Source: Verrucomicrobia bacterium SCGC AAA164-E04
GTDB lineage: Bacteria > Verrucomicrobiota > Verrucomicrobiia > Limisphaerales > AAA164-E04
Length of the DNA: 64,000 nt
Assembly: GCA_000383715.1 (NCBI GenBank)
Contig: KB911990.1
Span: forward strand, 90,840-154,839
Direction of reading: 5' to 3'
Below are positions 20,731 to 30,484 of this stretch, one piece after another; position 1 is the first letter of the stretch; each line of letters opens with the position of its first letter. The notes under the pieces were generated by a model that was not told the origin of the DNA, did no database searches, and saw only the letters and a program-made list of their open reading frames with translations. The position numbers and the translations under genes are program-made.

Positions 20731-22860
20731 ATGAGCTTTTTATATCCATTATTCCTGCTGGGGGCGGCGGCTATTGCTGGGCCAATCCTCTTTCACCTCA
20801 TCAGGCGGGTTACCCGAGAAAAAAGGTCTTTCAGTACGTTGATGTTTCTGAAAGCTTCACCGCCAAAACTGACCCGTAAAAGTCGCATTGAACATTGGTT
20901 CCTGCTCTTACTTCGATGCCTGGTTTTCCTATTGCTGGCACTGGCTTTTTCAAGACCCTATTTATCCAATGAACAAACCATACAATTGGAATCAGATGAG
21001 CGCGTCAGGCATTGTCTCTTGATCGACAAAAGTGCCAGCATGCGTCGGGATGGTCTGTGGGAGGAATCACTTTCTAAAGCTGAAAAATGGTTAACACAAT
21101 GGAAGCAAGAGGCCTACGCTTCTGTTTACCTTTTTGATGAAAGTATCCATCAAGTTGTTTCTTTTGACGACTGGAGTGGCTTAAACCCTGACATACGAAC
21201 CTCTGAAATCCTCAATCGCATCAAAGCTCAACCGCCCAGCTGGAAGGCCACATCCATTGATGATGCACTCCTGGAATCACTCAACCGAATGGAAGAGGGT
21301 GCAAGAGAAGAGGAAAAAGAAAGCAAACAGCAAGCCTGGGAATTAGTCGTTATTTCCGACCTCCAAGTCGGCAGTCGATACGAGGGCCTGCGTGGACAGG
21401 ACTGGCCGAAGCATGCCTATGTCGTTTTCGACGGGACTGAACCCAGAAATTCCAGCAATGCCGGATTGCAGGCACTTCAATCTGACTGGCAAATTGCTGA
21501 AGATGAGTCTTTTATTGCTCCGCGTGTCCGAGTCTCTAATGCTCAAGATTCTGATCAGGAACAGTTTGAGTTACAATGGAAGACGGAGGACAGCAGTTTT
21601 GAAACCAACGAAAGCCTTCCTACGTATGTGACTCCCGGACAAACGAAAATCATGACGGCTCCCAAGTGGCCAGAAGACAAGAGTGTGAATCAGTTGGTAC
21701 TGACCGGAGATTCCGAGACGTTCGATAACACCATTTGGCTCGCTCCCTTCAAACCAAGAACGAGCCGTATCGTATTACTCGCTCCAAAGGGTCAAAAACA
21801 AGATAGTGAACTTGAGTATTATATCGAACGCGCTTTTCAGTCTGTCCCTGAGCATCGTGTTGAACTAATACAATCCCAGACGGAGGCGTGGAAACCGTTG
21901 GCTGCACTTAAAGGGATTGATCTTTGGATTGTGACCCGCCCACTGAACGATTCAGTGGCCGAAGGATTGCGTGAGCACGTCAAAAAAGGAGGAATCATCC
22001 TCATGCCACTTACATCAGTTACGATGCAAAACACTCTCCAGGTCATATGGGAAGACCCTGCTCTTGTAATAGAAGAAGCAGCAGTAACCGATTATTCCTT
22101 GATTGGTAAGATCGATTTCCAGCACCCTCTTTTCGCGCCTTTTGCCGACCCCAGGTTTAGCAACTTCAGTAAAATACATTTTTGGAAGCATCGTCGAATT
22201 TTAAACTTGGATCTTTCACAGGAAGAACTACAGATAGCCGCTTACCTAGATAATGATGAGCCTGCGATTATCACCCGTAGCCAGGGTTTGGGGCGGATCA
22301 TATTGATTAGTTCTTCCTGGACACCCAAAGACAGTCAATTGGCCTTATCCACCAAGTTTGTTCCATGGCTTTACACCGCCCTCAACTGGGGAAGGAATTA
22401 TCAGGAACTCAGAACGCAGTATTCCATAGGGGAAGCCGTGGACTTAAGCAGCATACCCACTGAAGATAAATTGGCGATTCGAAATCCTAATGGAGAAGTG
22501 GAGAAAAAAAGCGCGGACAAACTTTACCGCAACACGAATCTTCCCGGTATTTATGAAATTGAGGCGGACAATGATTTTCGCTGGACTTTTGCAGTGAATC
22601 TACATCCTGATGAAAGCCGTACCTCTGTGCTGCCCCTGGAGACACTGGAGAGCTTGGGAGTGCCTACCCGTGATCCTGAGAATGCCGCTGAAGAAACTCC
22701 AGAATCAAGGGAACAAAGGGCTGAGGACTCAAGACTGCTTCAGTCTCAGGAGATTGAACAAAATCAAAAATATTGGCGCTGGATGCTTTTAGCGGTTTTG
22801 GCATTGGTCCTTGTCGAGAGCCTTGTTGCATCGAGAGCGAGTCCCAAGCAGTTCGCCTGA
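20731..22860 (+). CDS. BatA-like VWA membrane protein
   Basis: 709 residues. It begins with the BatA N-terminal hairpin (FLYPLFLLGAAAIAGPILFHLI and a second helix WFLLLLRCLVFLLLALAFSRPYL, in parts). A VWA domain follows with an intact DKSAS site (99-103), then a long extracytoplasmic beta-rich region, and a final membrane helix (WMLLAVLALVLVESLVA). The middle includes a glutamine-amidotransferase-like stretch (LREHVKKGGIILMPLTS). It is the last gene of the DUF4159-MoxR-DUF58-BatA group, six bases after DUF58, and converges on hisC with an 84-bp gap. The role is inferred from the cluster: envelope integrity or stress tolerance. Confidence 0.9.
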   Translation: MSFLYPLFLLGAAAIAGPILFHLIRRVTREKRSFSTLMFLKASPPKLTRKSRIEHWFLLLLRCLVFLLLALAFSRPYLSNEQTIQLESDERVRHCLLIDKSASMRRDGLWEESLSKAEKWLTQWKQEAYASVYLFDESIHQVVSFDDWSGLNPDIRTSEILNRIKAQPPSWKATSIDDALLESLNRMEEGAREEEKESKQQAWELVVISDLQVGSRYEGLRGQDWPKHAYVVFDGTEPRNSSNAGLQALQSDWQIAEDESFIAPRVRVSNAQDSDQEQFELQWKTEDSSFETNESLPTYVTPGQTKIMTAPKWPEDKSVNQLVLTGDSETFDNTIWLAPFKPRTSRIVLLAPKGQKQDSELEYYIERAFQSVPEHRVELIQSQTEAWKPLAALKGIDLWIVTRPLNDSVAEGLREHVKKGGIILMPLTSVTMQNTLQVIWEDPALVIEEAAVTDYSLIGKIDFQHPLFAPFADPRFSNFSKIHFWKHRRILNLDLSQEELQIAAYLDNDEPAIITRSQGLGRIILISSSWTPKDSQLALSTKFVPWLYTALNWGRNYQELRTQYSIGEAVDLSSIPTEDKLAIRNPNGEVEKKSADKLYRNTNLPGIYEIEADNDFRWTFAVNLHPDESRTSVLPLETLESLGVPTRDPENAAEETPESREQRAEDSRLLQSQEIEQNQKYWRWMLLAVLALVLVESLVASRASPKQFA

Positions 22861-22944
22861 CTCTGGAACCGCTTGAGGGCAATCCTCTGTTGCGTCACTT
22901 TGCTGGAAAGTGGGGCGTTTCAATGAGACTGCTTCCGAAAGGAA

Positions 22945-24036
22945 TCAACCTAAAGCAAGCTTCAATACGTCAAGACATCGCTGATTTTCTTTTGCTAAGC
23001 CCACGCTAATCCTGAGCCACTCAGGAAGTTGATAACCCGCCATAGGACGAGTGATAACCCCATTTTTCTGAAGGTAATCAAACACCTGCTTCCCATCCCC
23101 CACTTTTACGAGGACAAAATTCGCATGTGAAGGAACATGTTCCAAACCCATTTGCACGAAAGCTTTCTGGAAAAAATCAACTCCTTCCGCATTATTAAGA
23201 CGAGTTCGATCCACATGCTCCTGATCATCAAGTGCAGCCAAAGCTCCAGCTTGCGCAATCGCATTCACATTGAATGGTTGCCGCACCTTCTCCATTCTCT
23301 GAATGAGCTCCGGCGAACCAACGCCGTATCCAATACGCAAACCTGATAAACCATATATTTTGGAAAAGGTGCGCATGAGCAGCAGGTTGGGTTTCTTTCC
23401 TGAACGAATCAGCGGTAATAGGTCAGTAGGATCAGGAAGGTATTCAAAATAAGCTTCATCCATGACAATAAGCACATCGTCTGGAATTCGAGCCAGAAAA
23501 TCTGTCACCGCGCCTTTACTGGCAAGTGTTCCAGTAGGATTATTTGGATTCGCAACAAAAACGACTCGAGTCCGTTGGTCTACCGCCTCAGCCATTGCGT
23601 TTAGGTCATGTCCATAATGGTTTGCGGACACGGTCTTGGTTTGCGCACCAAACAGGGCTGCGATAATGGGGTAAATTGCAAAACAGTATTGAGATACGAC
23701 GATATTTGAATTCTCCCGCAATAGCACATGCCCTATCCATTCAATCAATTCATTGGAACCATTTCCAAAAACGAGAGATTTTGGCGATATATCAAGATGA
23801 TTCGCTATTTTATTTTTCAGATAAAATACATTCCCGTCTGGATATAAGTGAACCGAAAGAACGGCATCCTGCATTGCTTTAATTGCCTTGGGCGAAGGCC
23901 CAAGTGGGTTCTCATTGGATGCCAACTTGATGACATCGTTGAAAGGGATCTTTAATTCCCTGGCAACTTCCTCAATAGGACGACCAGGTTGGTATGTTGC
24001 TAACGCTTTTAAATGATCGAGTATGGGCAATTTCAT
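22945..24036 (-). CDS. hisC: Histidinol-phosphate aminotransferase
   Basis: 363 residues, a PLP-dependent class I/II aminotransferase of the HisC type. It catalyses transfer of an amino group from glutamate to imidazole-acetol phosphate in histidine synthesis. Visible features are KLASNENPLGPSP near the N-terminus, GNGSNELIE for phosphate binding, NPNNPTG (about 164-170), the PLP-contacting D193 in VMDEAYFEYLP, and the Schiff-base lysine K226 in RTFSKIYGLSGLRIGYG. Related enzymes also transaminate aromatic or other substrates, so the exact substrate is not proven. No other his gene is nearby. It lies 25 bp after the DRTGG gene and is the last of a minus-strand run that includes pta. Confidence 0.9.
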   Translation of the reverse strand: MKLPILDHLKALATYQPGRPIEEVARELKIPFNDVIKLASNENPLGPSPKAIKAMQDAVLSVHLYPDGNVFYLKNKIANHLDISPKSLVFGNGSNELIEWIGHVLLRENSNIVVSQYCFAIYPIIAALFGAQTKTVSANHYGHDLNAMAEAVDQRTRVVFVANPNNPTGTLASKGAVTDFLARIPDDVLIVMDEAYFEYLPDPTDLLPLIRSGKKPNLLLMRTFSKIYGLSGLRIGYGVGSPELIQRMEKVRQPFNVNAIAQAGALAALDDQEHVDRTRLNNAEGVDFFQKAFVQMGLEHVPSHANFVLVKVGDGKQVFDYLQKNGVITRPMAGYQLPEWLRISVGLAKENQRCLDVLKLALG

Positions 24037-24061
24037 AATTTTTTGAATGAAGACGCATCAT

Positions 24062-25165
24062 TCAACGAATAGTTTGGTCAACAATAGAACTCACATGGAC
24101 GTGTGTCTTTACCAAATCTCTTATCAAGGCAATTTTGGCAACATCTCCGGGACGAGTCTTTACAATCAAATCATGGACGGTCGAAGCGACTTGATAGCTG
24201 TCCTCAGGTGTCATGAGCACGGGATAAGGCATGCTTTCTATTATTTTCATCACGCGATTGGAGGGCCTGATATCATCAGTCAAAACGACACCTGACAATT
24301 TGGTTGGAGCGCCGGTTTCATTGGGAGCGGCGGCTGTCTCGATCAGGTCTTCGCGATCTGCGGGCATAATCATCAATGAGCCTGGACGAAAAAATTTCCT
24401 TGCATTGGGTGCACTCATTGCACCAACTACCACATTATCAACGATATTATGGATTTCCTTGGTTTGATTGAGAACCTTTGCTACCAATGCATCGCGAATG
24501 AGCTCCATGGTCGGACTTGAAAGCATTCGTTGGTGAGGTATCACTCCCAGCAGGTTGAGTCCACGGCGCTCCAGTCCTTTGCGCGCAAACTCTGAGATAT
24601 AATCCACTTTATCCTGTCGAACTTTATTGAGAATAACACCTATGATTTCAACTCCGTCCTTTTCAAACAAAGCCTGATTCAGTGCAACTTCATCTATCGG
24701 CCGCCCAATCCCGCCCTGAGTGACCAGAACGACTTTTGCATTTAAAATTTTTGCCACCCTCGCATTGGATAAGTCGAAAACGGACCCGACACCCGCATGC
24801 CCCGTTCCTTCGCACAATACAAAATCCTTTTCCCAGGCAACACGATCGAATGCTTGTTGAACGCGTTTCACGAGTTTGGGGTTGTTCGAGGATTTTAGAT
24901 ACTTGCGAGTAAAATCCGATGCAACCGCAATAGGACTCATTTCAGGCAAAGGACAATTCAGTCGAAAGACCTTATCCATCAGGAAAGAATCCTCATCAAT
25001 CTTGTGATCCTCAACATCCACAAATCGTTGACCGACCGGTTTGATGTATCCAACTCTAGGATAGTAGCGCTTGATGGCAGACAACAATCCCAACGAAGTC
25101 GTTGTCTTGCCATCATTTTGTCGAGTGGCTGCGATAAAGACGCGGGGAGTGATAATGTTTTTCAT
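24062..25165 (-). CDS. BioD-like P-loop / DRTGG-domain protein (Pta N-terminal-half homologue)
   Basis: 367 residues. The N-terminus is a dethiobiotin-synthetase-like P-loop domain (FIAATRQNDGKTTTSLGLL, Walker A variant with K-T-T-T) with an ATP-binding style LCEGTGHAG. The C-terminus resembles the DRTGG domain (VVVGAMSAPNARKFFRPGSLMIMPADRED, read in parts). The combination equals the regulatory N-terminal half of the long phosphotransacetylase of E. coli. Here it is encoded separately, 21 bp downstream of the catalytic pta gene, so the two products probably form a complex or co-regulate. Its own catalytic activity is uncertain. Confidence 0.85.
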   Translation of the reverse strand: MKNIITPRVFIAATRQNDGKTTTSLGLLSAIKRYYPRVGYIKPVGQRFVDVEDHKIDEDSFLMDKVFRLNCPLPEMSPIAVASDFTRKYLKSSNNPKLVKRVQQAFDRVAWEKDFVLCEGTGHAGVGSVFDLSNARVAKILNAKVVLVTQGGIGRPIDEVALNQALFEKDGVEIIGVILNKVRQDKVDYISEFARKGLERRGLNLLGVIPHQRMLSSPTMELIRDALVAKVLNQTKEIHNIVDNVVVGAMSAPNARKFFRPGSLMIMPADREDLIETAAAPNETGAPTKLSGVVLTDDIRPSNRVMKIIESMPYPVLMTPEDSYQVASTVHDLIVKTRPGDVAKIALIRDLVKTHVHVSSIVDQTIR

Positions 25166-25186
25166 CTTTTTCTCGTAGCTTGAACC

Positions 25187-26239
25187 TTATTCACCTGGCA
25201 GGTTCAGACCCGCTCCAGGAAACAACATATTGTATTCAATGGATTGTAGTCCCACGATTGCCGCGACACCTAGAATATCATGGGCATTCGATCCCCTGGA
25301 GACATCAGCAGCAGGTCGGTCCAAACCTAGCAGAATTTGACCATAAGCATTGGCTCTTGCCATGTGTTTAAGCAACTTGCTCGCGATGTTCCCTGAATTG
25401 AGATCTGGGAAAATCAATACATTTGCATGGCCTGCAACTCGAGAATCCAGTGATTTGACTCTGGCAACATCGGGGACCAGAGCAGCGTCCACCTGAATTT
25501 CACCCTCAAAATCTGCATCAAGATCAGTGTCGGCGGCTTTTGCTTTTGCCAAATGAGTGGCCGTTTGTATTTTCTCAATTCCCGGATGCCCCGCACTTCC
25601 TTTGGTCGAATACGAAAGCATGGCGACACGCGGCTTGATGCCCATCAGATGCTTAGCAAGATTTGCGGTTGAGACAGCAATATCCGCCAGTTGCTCTGAA
25701 CTGGGGGTAGGAATCACTCCACAGTCCGCAAAGAAAAGCACTCCCTCTTCACCAAAGCGAGTATCATCCACCTCCATGATCATGCAACTTGAGGCAGTGG
25801 AGGTATTGGGGGCGACTTTAATGATTCGGAAAAGAGGGCGCAGAACACTTCCTGAAAACTCGGATGTCCCTGAAACCAGTCCATCTGCCTGATGCATGGC
25901 CACCATCATGGAGCCATAATAGTTTGGATCCTTCATGGCTTTGATCGCTTGCTCCTCACTCACACCTTTTGAACGTCTCATTTTCATGTAACGTTCCGCA
26001 AAGTTCCCCAAATCCTCGCTCGTATCGGGATTGATGATACGAATCCCGTCCAGCGATAAGTTCAAGGCTGCGGCAGATTCTTTGATTCGGGTACGGTCGC
26101 CCAGAAGAATCGGTACCCCCAGTTTCAAAGCTCTATACTGCCGTGCTGCCTGCAAGACTCTCGGCTCCTGCCCCTCCGGAAGCACTATCCGTTTGGGGTG
26201 GCGTTGAAGCTTTTCAATGATGGTTCCGATAAACCGCAT
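25187..26239 (-). CDS. pta: Phosphate acetyltransferase (catalytic domain only)
   Basis: 350 residues, the length of short-type Pta. It interconverts acetyl-CoA with phosphate and acetyl phosphate with CoA, in the cytoplasm. Family features are IVLPEGQEPRVLQAA at the N-terminus, a DGLVSGTSEFSGSVLRPLF segment, FFADCGVIPTPSSEQLADIA, and MLSYSTKGSA near the active site, ending with VGLQSIEYN. No acetate kinase gene is visible here. The downstream gene carries the regulatory half that is fused in enterobacteria. The run GT4 - pta - DRTGG - hisC shares one strand with gaps of 63, 21 and 25 bp. Confidence 0.93.
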   Translation of the reverse strand: MRFIGTIIEKLQRHPKRIVLPEGQEPRVLQAARQYRALKLGVPILLGDRTRIKESAAALNLSLDGIRIINPDTSEDLGNFAERYMKMRRSKGVSEEQAIKAMKDPNYYGSMMVAMHQADGLVSGTSEFSGSVLRPLFRIIKVAPNTSTASSCMIMEVDDTRFGEEGVLFFADCGVIPTPSSEQLADIAVSTANLAKHLMGIKPRVAMLSYSTKGSAGHPGIEKIQTATHLAKAKAADTDLDADFEGEIQVDAALVPDVARVKSLDSRVAGHANVLIFPDLNSGNIASKLLKHMARANAYGQILLGLDRPAADVSRGSNAHDILGVAAIVGLQSIEYNMLFPGAGLNLPGE

Positions 26240-26302
26240 AGAAAAGAACTAACCAATCAGAATAAAATCTTCAACTGGCAAGGACAATAAAAGGCATTTT
26301 GT

Positions 26303-27481
26303 TTACCCATTGCCACCATTTGCTAACAAGCGAAGATAAAGACTATGAATCGATTCCACCATGGTCTGAACAGTAAAGCGTTTCTTTACCAGGTGTTTCC
26401 CTGCTTGACCAAGGCGTTCTCTGAGGTCCGGATTCCCGAAAAGAGTCACCATCGCATTGATTAATGCGCGCTGATCACCTGGTTGAAGCAAAAAACCGGT
26501 TTTACCCGTGATGCAGACTTCTGGTGAACCGTCTAAGTCAAGTGCGACCACAGGTTTCCCCGCGGCCATCGCCTGCGGAAGAGCTCTTGGCAACCCTTCC
26601 CGTTGAGATAAATGGGTCAGCACATCCATGATACTGACCCATTGTGGCACCTCTTCAGGTTTGATCAAGCCAGAGAAAACAACCCTGTTCCTCAATCCCA
26701 TTTGGTTCAATTGATTGATAAATAATTCCTGATGAGGCCCTCCGCCTACCAAAAGCAATTTAAGGTTTGGGATTTTTTGAATCAGACGAGGTAAAACAGA
26801 AAATAATTCCTGATGACCTTTGAGATCGAAGAGCCTTGCAATCTTACCAATAACAAAGTCTGATTCAAGGATTCCAAGTTTGGCGCGGAGTGCGGCATTA
26901 GGATTGGTGGATAAGAATGCATTCAGGTCGAATCCGCTGTATATCGTCGAATAATCCGAGGGATTCCCTATACCTGCCTGTTGATACTGACGGCACATCG
27001 CATCCGCAACACCAATAAAATGATGAGTGGCCCTGCCAGCCATCCGTTCCGCGTTAACAAAAAACGCATTGGAGAGCCCGCTTTGATAGGAGCCAAAAGA
27101 AGGGCCATGAATCGTATGGATAATGCATTTTATTCCTGCAGCTTTAGCCGCTAATCTGCCGATAAAACCGGCTTTTCCGCTGTGAGTGTGAACAATATCA
27201 GGATGCGTCTCCTGGTACCTTCTTTTTAAGGAAATGTAGGCTCGAAAATCATGAAACAGCGACACTGGCCGAATCAGATGAGGCTCAATATGGAATTGCT
27301 TCGGAATCTTGCTTAGTTTGGAGTCCAATGATCCTTCCGGAAGGGATGCATCTGTGGGACCGGAAATTAACTCGACATCAACGTCGGAGGATTCATGGAG
27401 CCCAAGAACCGTGGATATAGTATTTTCCTGAGCGCCACCTACGATGAGACGCGTGATGACATGAGATACAAACATTCCCAT
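26303..27481 (-). CDS. GT4-family glycosyltransferase
   Basis: 392 residues in two Rossmann domains (GT-B fold). The N-terminus has HVITRLIVGGAQENT, the acceptor-side glycine loop, and IVHTHSGKAGFIGRLAAKAAG follows (read in parts). The C-terminal donor domain has VGGGP and EGLPRALPQAMAAGKPVVA. In the usual E-x7-E motif the second Glu is Gln here (codon CAG), a variant I associate with some GT4 subgroups. It probably transfers a sugar to a lipid-linked or surface glycan. It starts 15 bp after the DUF2723-TPR gene, which is likely a glycosylation-related membrane protein, so the two may work together. Confidence 0.88.
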   Translation of the reverse strand: MGMFVSHVITRLIVGGAQENTISTVLGLHESSDVDVELISGPTDASLPEGSLDSKLSKIPKQFHIEPHLIRPVSLFHDFRAYISLKRRYQETHPDIVHTHSGKAGFIGRLAAKAAGIKCIIHTIHGPSFGSYQSGLSNAFFVNAERMAGRATHHFIGVADAMCRQYQQAGIGNPSDYSTIYSGFDLNAFLSTNPNAALRAKLGILESDFVIGKIARLFDLKGHQELFSVLPRLIQKIPNLKLLLVGGGPHQELFINQLNQMGLRNRVVFSGLIKPEEVPQWVSIMDVLTHLSQREGLPRALPQAMAAGKPVVALDLDGSPEVCITGKTGFLLQPGDQRALINAMVTLFGNPDLRERLGQAGKHLVKKRFTVQTMVESIHSLYLRLLANGGNG

Positions 27482-27496
27482 TCCCGATTCTCAGGG

Positions 27497-30376
27497 TCAT
27501 TCAACTTTGAGAGCTGCCAGCGTGGCCTTCACTTTTCCGAATTCACTTGTACCCTTGGGCGCTATTTCAAGGTAAGACTCGTAATGCTTAATCGCTTCAG
27601 CAGTATTATTTTTCTGATGGGCAATTTCAGCCAGGCCGTAATGAACGGCATGGCTGTTTTCGATGCGTTCAGAGAGCGTTTTATAGTCAACGGCAGCTTC
27701 ATCCAATTGCTCTAATTGCAAATGACAGATCGCTTTGTTGAGCAGGGCGATATTGTTATTTGGATTTTTCTCAAGAGCTTCCATCAAAGTCTCTACCGCA
27801 CTCTCAAAATCACCAGCGCGCATCTGTGAAACTGCTTTGGTTTGTCGCGCATTGACGGAATCTGAATTCAAGTTCAAGTGAGTATCACACATGGCTGCAG
27901 CTTCTTGATATCTCTCGGTAAACAAATACACTTGAGCCAAGGTTTCGATAATGGGCTCCGATTTAGGGAAATCCTCACGAGCTTTCAGAAGCAATCCCTC
28001 TGCAAGTTCAAATTCCTTGGCACCCAATGCGTCCTCCTTGCTTGCGTAATATTTATTACCCACACGATAATGTGCGAGAGCTGTCAATCGAGTCACTTCC
28101 GCTTTTTGGGAATCGTCCAGATCATTACCTGATTGTTCAAGTTGTTTCAGAGTTTCCAGTAGCTCGACAGGTGAACCTAGATTTAACAAAGCTTGGGAGT
28201 TTGCCAGCCAAAAATCTGTATTGGAAGGGTCCAATTCAATACCTCTCCTGAACCTCAGAGCCGCTTGACGAAAGTTACCTCCAGTGAAGAGTTGGATTCC
28301 CATTTCATTTTGAAAACGGGCTACATCAATTTCACCGTTTGCCTTAAGGATCTGAGCTGTCGACCTGAACTTGCCCTGCATCTTGTTCCATTCCTGATCA
28401 TCGATGATCCCTACAACTGGCTGCTGATTGGAAAGCAGTTCATTTGCTTCGAGATTGAAATCGGCAGAGGAAATTTCGTTGGAGTATTGTTTGGCCGCAT
28501 TGAATGCGGCCTTTGCGTCATCCAATCGCCCCATGCGCTGTAACTTGACGCCCCAGTTATTTCTTTCCATGGCAACCATTCCGCCTATGGCAACACACAG
28601 CGGCACATCCGATGCAATTCCGTCAAGGAGAACCTTGAATTCGGTATCGAAGGATGCCCAATAAGATTGGATTTTATCGGCATCCTCCTCCGAGAGTGAG
28701 GGTGGGTAGGGGCTTTTATCTTGCTGTGTGTAAGCCTGTAACTCCATGATCAGGCCGTGATTCCTTGGAAATAAATATTCAAAGTAAATCCCAAAACTCG
28801 ATTGCATGTAATAGACCGGGGACTGCTTGATGACAGCTGCAACCAGATTCAGGACAGACCCTAAGCTGATCCTAGGGGGAATGTTTTCAGCCCCTAGTGT
28901 TTCTTCCCAATCGTTCTTGATATTTTCACGGGCAATTTTCTGATAAAAACCTGTCGATAATCCTGACGTATCGACGACGGTATAGTTGGATTTTTCATGA
29001 TCAGGCGACGTTTCCAATGCAAATTTAATCATCATCGACCTGAACGGATCATCGACGATCAAAAGTGTTTTTTCTTTGGGCAAAGGCTCAATCACCGTGC
29101 GAGCGTAACTTGACAATACATCTCCGTTTGTCAGCTGAATCGAGCTCCAGTTTTTCGCAAGCAAACCAGCAGGCACGCCAATAGCAGCCAACAAAACAAG
29201 CCCCTTACATGTCACATTGATAAAGTTTTCACTTCCCGAGGAACGGTGCTGTCTTGATTTTCTTCGCGAGGGAGCTCCGCTGAAGATAAGTAAGGCGTAT
29301 CCTGAATAATATCCTACTGCTAATGCACCCAGGAAATAAAAGGAAAGGAAAGGCAAGCCCAGACCGCGCACTCGAGGACTGAATGGAGGATCGAAAGCTA
29401 CCCAGATGCAGGCAGCCAAAAAGACCATGTGAATGAGCTTGAACATGAAATTAGTGAGCATGGCTCCCGCAGCGCTCGTATCACCAAAAGTCGAAGGCCA
29501 CCGAACCCCAATGGCAACAACAGGAATAATGGACGTCAGAGACAGTATCAGCACCACACTGCGCTTGAATCCTGTCAGAACTACTTTCTGATTCCCAAGT
29601 TGTAACTTTAAATAATCCCAGATACCTCCCGAGTCAGGATACTGACTGGAGAGCAATACTGGCAGCAGCAGATACAAACCCAACCCCAGTAACCCAAGAA
29701 ATGTCGACTTGAGTAAAAACCGCCCCTGAAAAAACGCAATTCCCTTTATCCATATCACCGCTCCCAGAAAAAGAGGGAAATAGGCAATCATCGCCCAGTT
29801 ATTGGTAATGGAAACTCCATACAAAAAAGCAAAGCGAGTCATCCACTTCTCATTTTCCCCAATCCGATATTCCAGCAAACAACGAATGAGGTAAGCAAAC
29901 ATCAGCAGATCAATCATTTCACCTGTCGCTGATGTAGCATGCTCCCAGAAACTGAGCTGCAAGCCGCATACCAACACGGCAAATAGGGGAGGTATCCACG
30001 CCAAAGGTGAGCTAAGCAGCGAAAAATCACTTTGCTCGCGAACACGTTGATCGCGTGTTCTGTCATGCGGCAGCAGAGAAACTGCTTTAGCCAGATTAAA
30101 AAGGCTCAACACGGCCAGAATAACGGTCAACACATTCAGTGCAACGGGCTGTGAGCTGATGGAAAGAAAACTAATCGGCAAGGTCAATAAATAGAATACG
30201 GGTGCCTGAATACTTGGCGACCAATCCCAACCTGTTACTTTCCCTACAACAGGCAGACTGGAGGTCGTCACAGATTGACTCATGGTTAACAGGAAAAATA
30301 CCAATGTGACACCCCCAATAATCCAAGGCAGTTTCCTTTGTACAAAATTCATCGGTGTTGATTCAGGCTGATCCAT
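27497..30376 (-). CDS. DUF2723-like multi-pass membrane protein with C-terminal TPRs
   Basis: 959 residues. The N-terminal half has about ten hydrophobic helices (PWIIGGVTLVFFLLTMSQS, YLLTLPISFLSI, LAVLSLFNLAKAVSLLP). The pattern FWEHATSATGEM and YGVSITNNWAM resembles DUF2723, a family related to protein O-mannosyl transferases. The C-terminal half has TPR units (MGIQLFTGGNFRQAALRFRRGIELDPSN, ALEKNPNNNIALLNKAICHLQLEQLDEAA, in parts). An in-frame ATG at 30352 is an alternative start. A lipid-linked sugar transferase role is inference. The neighbouring GT4 gene supports a link to surface glycans. Confidence 0.8.
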   Translation of the reverse strand: MDQPESTPMNFVQRKLPWIIGGVTLVFFLLTMSQSVTTSSLPVVGKVTGWDWSPSIQAPVFYLLTLPISFLSISSQPVALNVLTVILAVLSLFNLAKAVSLLPHDRTRDQRVREQSDFSLLSSPLAWIPPLFAVLVCGLQLSFWEHATSATGEMIDLLMFAYLIRCLLEYRIGENEKWMTRFAFLYGVSITNNWAMIAYFPLFLGAVIWIKGIAFFQGRFLLKSTFLGLLGLGLYLLLPVLLSSQYPDSGGIWDYLKLQLGNQKVVLTGFKRSVVLILSLTSIIPVVAIGVRWPSTFGDTSAAGAMLTNFMFKLIHMVFLAACIWVAFDPPFSPRVRGLGLPFLSFYFLGALAVGYYSGYALLIFSGAPSRRKSRQHRSSGSENFINVTCKGLVLLAAIGVPAGLLAKNWSSIQLTNGDVLSSYARTVIEPLPKEKTLLIVDDPFRSMMIKFALETSPDHEKSNYTVVDTSGLSTGFYQKIARENIKNDWEETLGAENIPPRISLGSVLNLVAAVIKQSPVYYMQSSFGIYFEYLFPRNHGLIMELQAYTQQDKSPYPPSLSEEDADKIQSYWASFDTEFKVLLDGIASDVPLCVAIGGMVAMERNNWGVKLQRMGRLDDAKAAFNAAKQYSNEISSADFNLEANELLSNQQPVVGIIDDQEWNKMQGKFRSTAQILKANGEIDVARFQNEMGIQLFTGGNFRQAALRFRRGIELDPSNTDFWLANSQALLNLGSPVELLETLKQLEQSGNDLDDSQKAEVTRLTALAHYRVGNKYYASKEDALGAKEFELAEGLLLKAREDFPKSEPIIETLAQVYLFTERYQEAAAMCDTHLNLNSDSVNARQTKAVSQMRAGDFESAVETLMEALEKNPNNNIALLNKAICHLQLEQLDEAAVDYKTLSERIENSHAVHYGLAEIAHQKNNTAEAIKHYESYLEIAPKGTSEFGKVKATLAALKVE

Positions 30377-30484
30377 AATGCTAATGGCTCTAAGAAGAAC
30401 CCATGGGATTCATCTTGGCAAGGCTATCTTGAGTCTAAAAATATTGATTTTACTGACTTTTCAGTATCCGGAATCTAACGCCAA

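Noticed and set aside
22773..23009. Plus-strand 78-residue open frame overlapping the end of the BatA-like gene and the end of hisC
   Set aside because: Part of it reads like protein (LEPLEGNPLLRHFAGKW), but most overlaps two solid genes in other frames; there is not enough independent sequence to support a gene.
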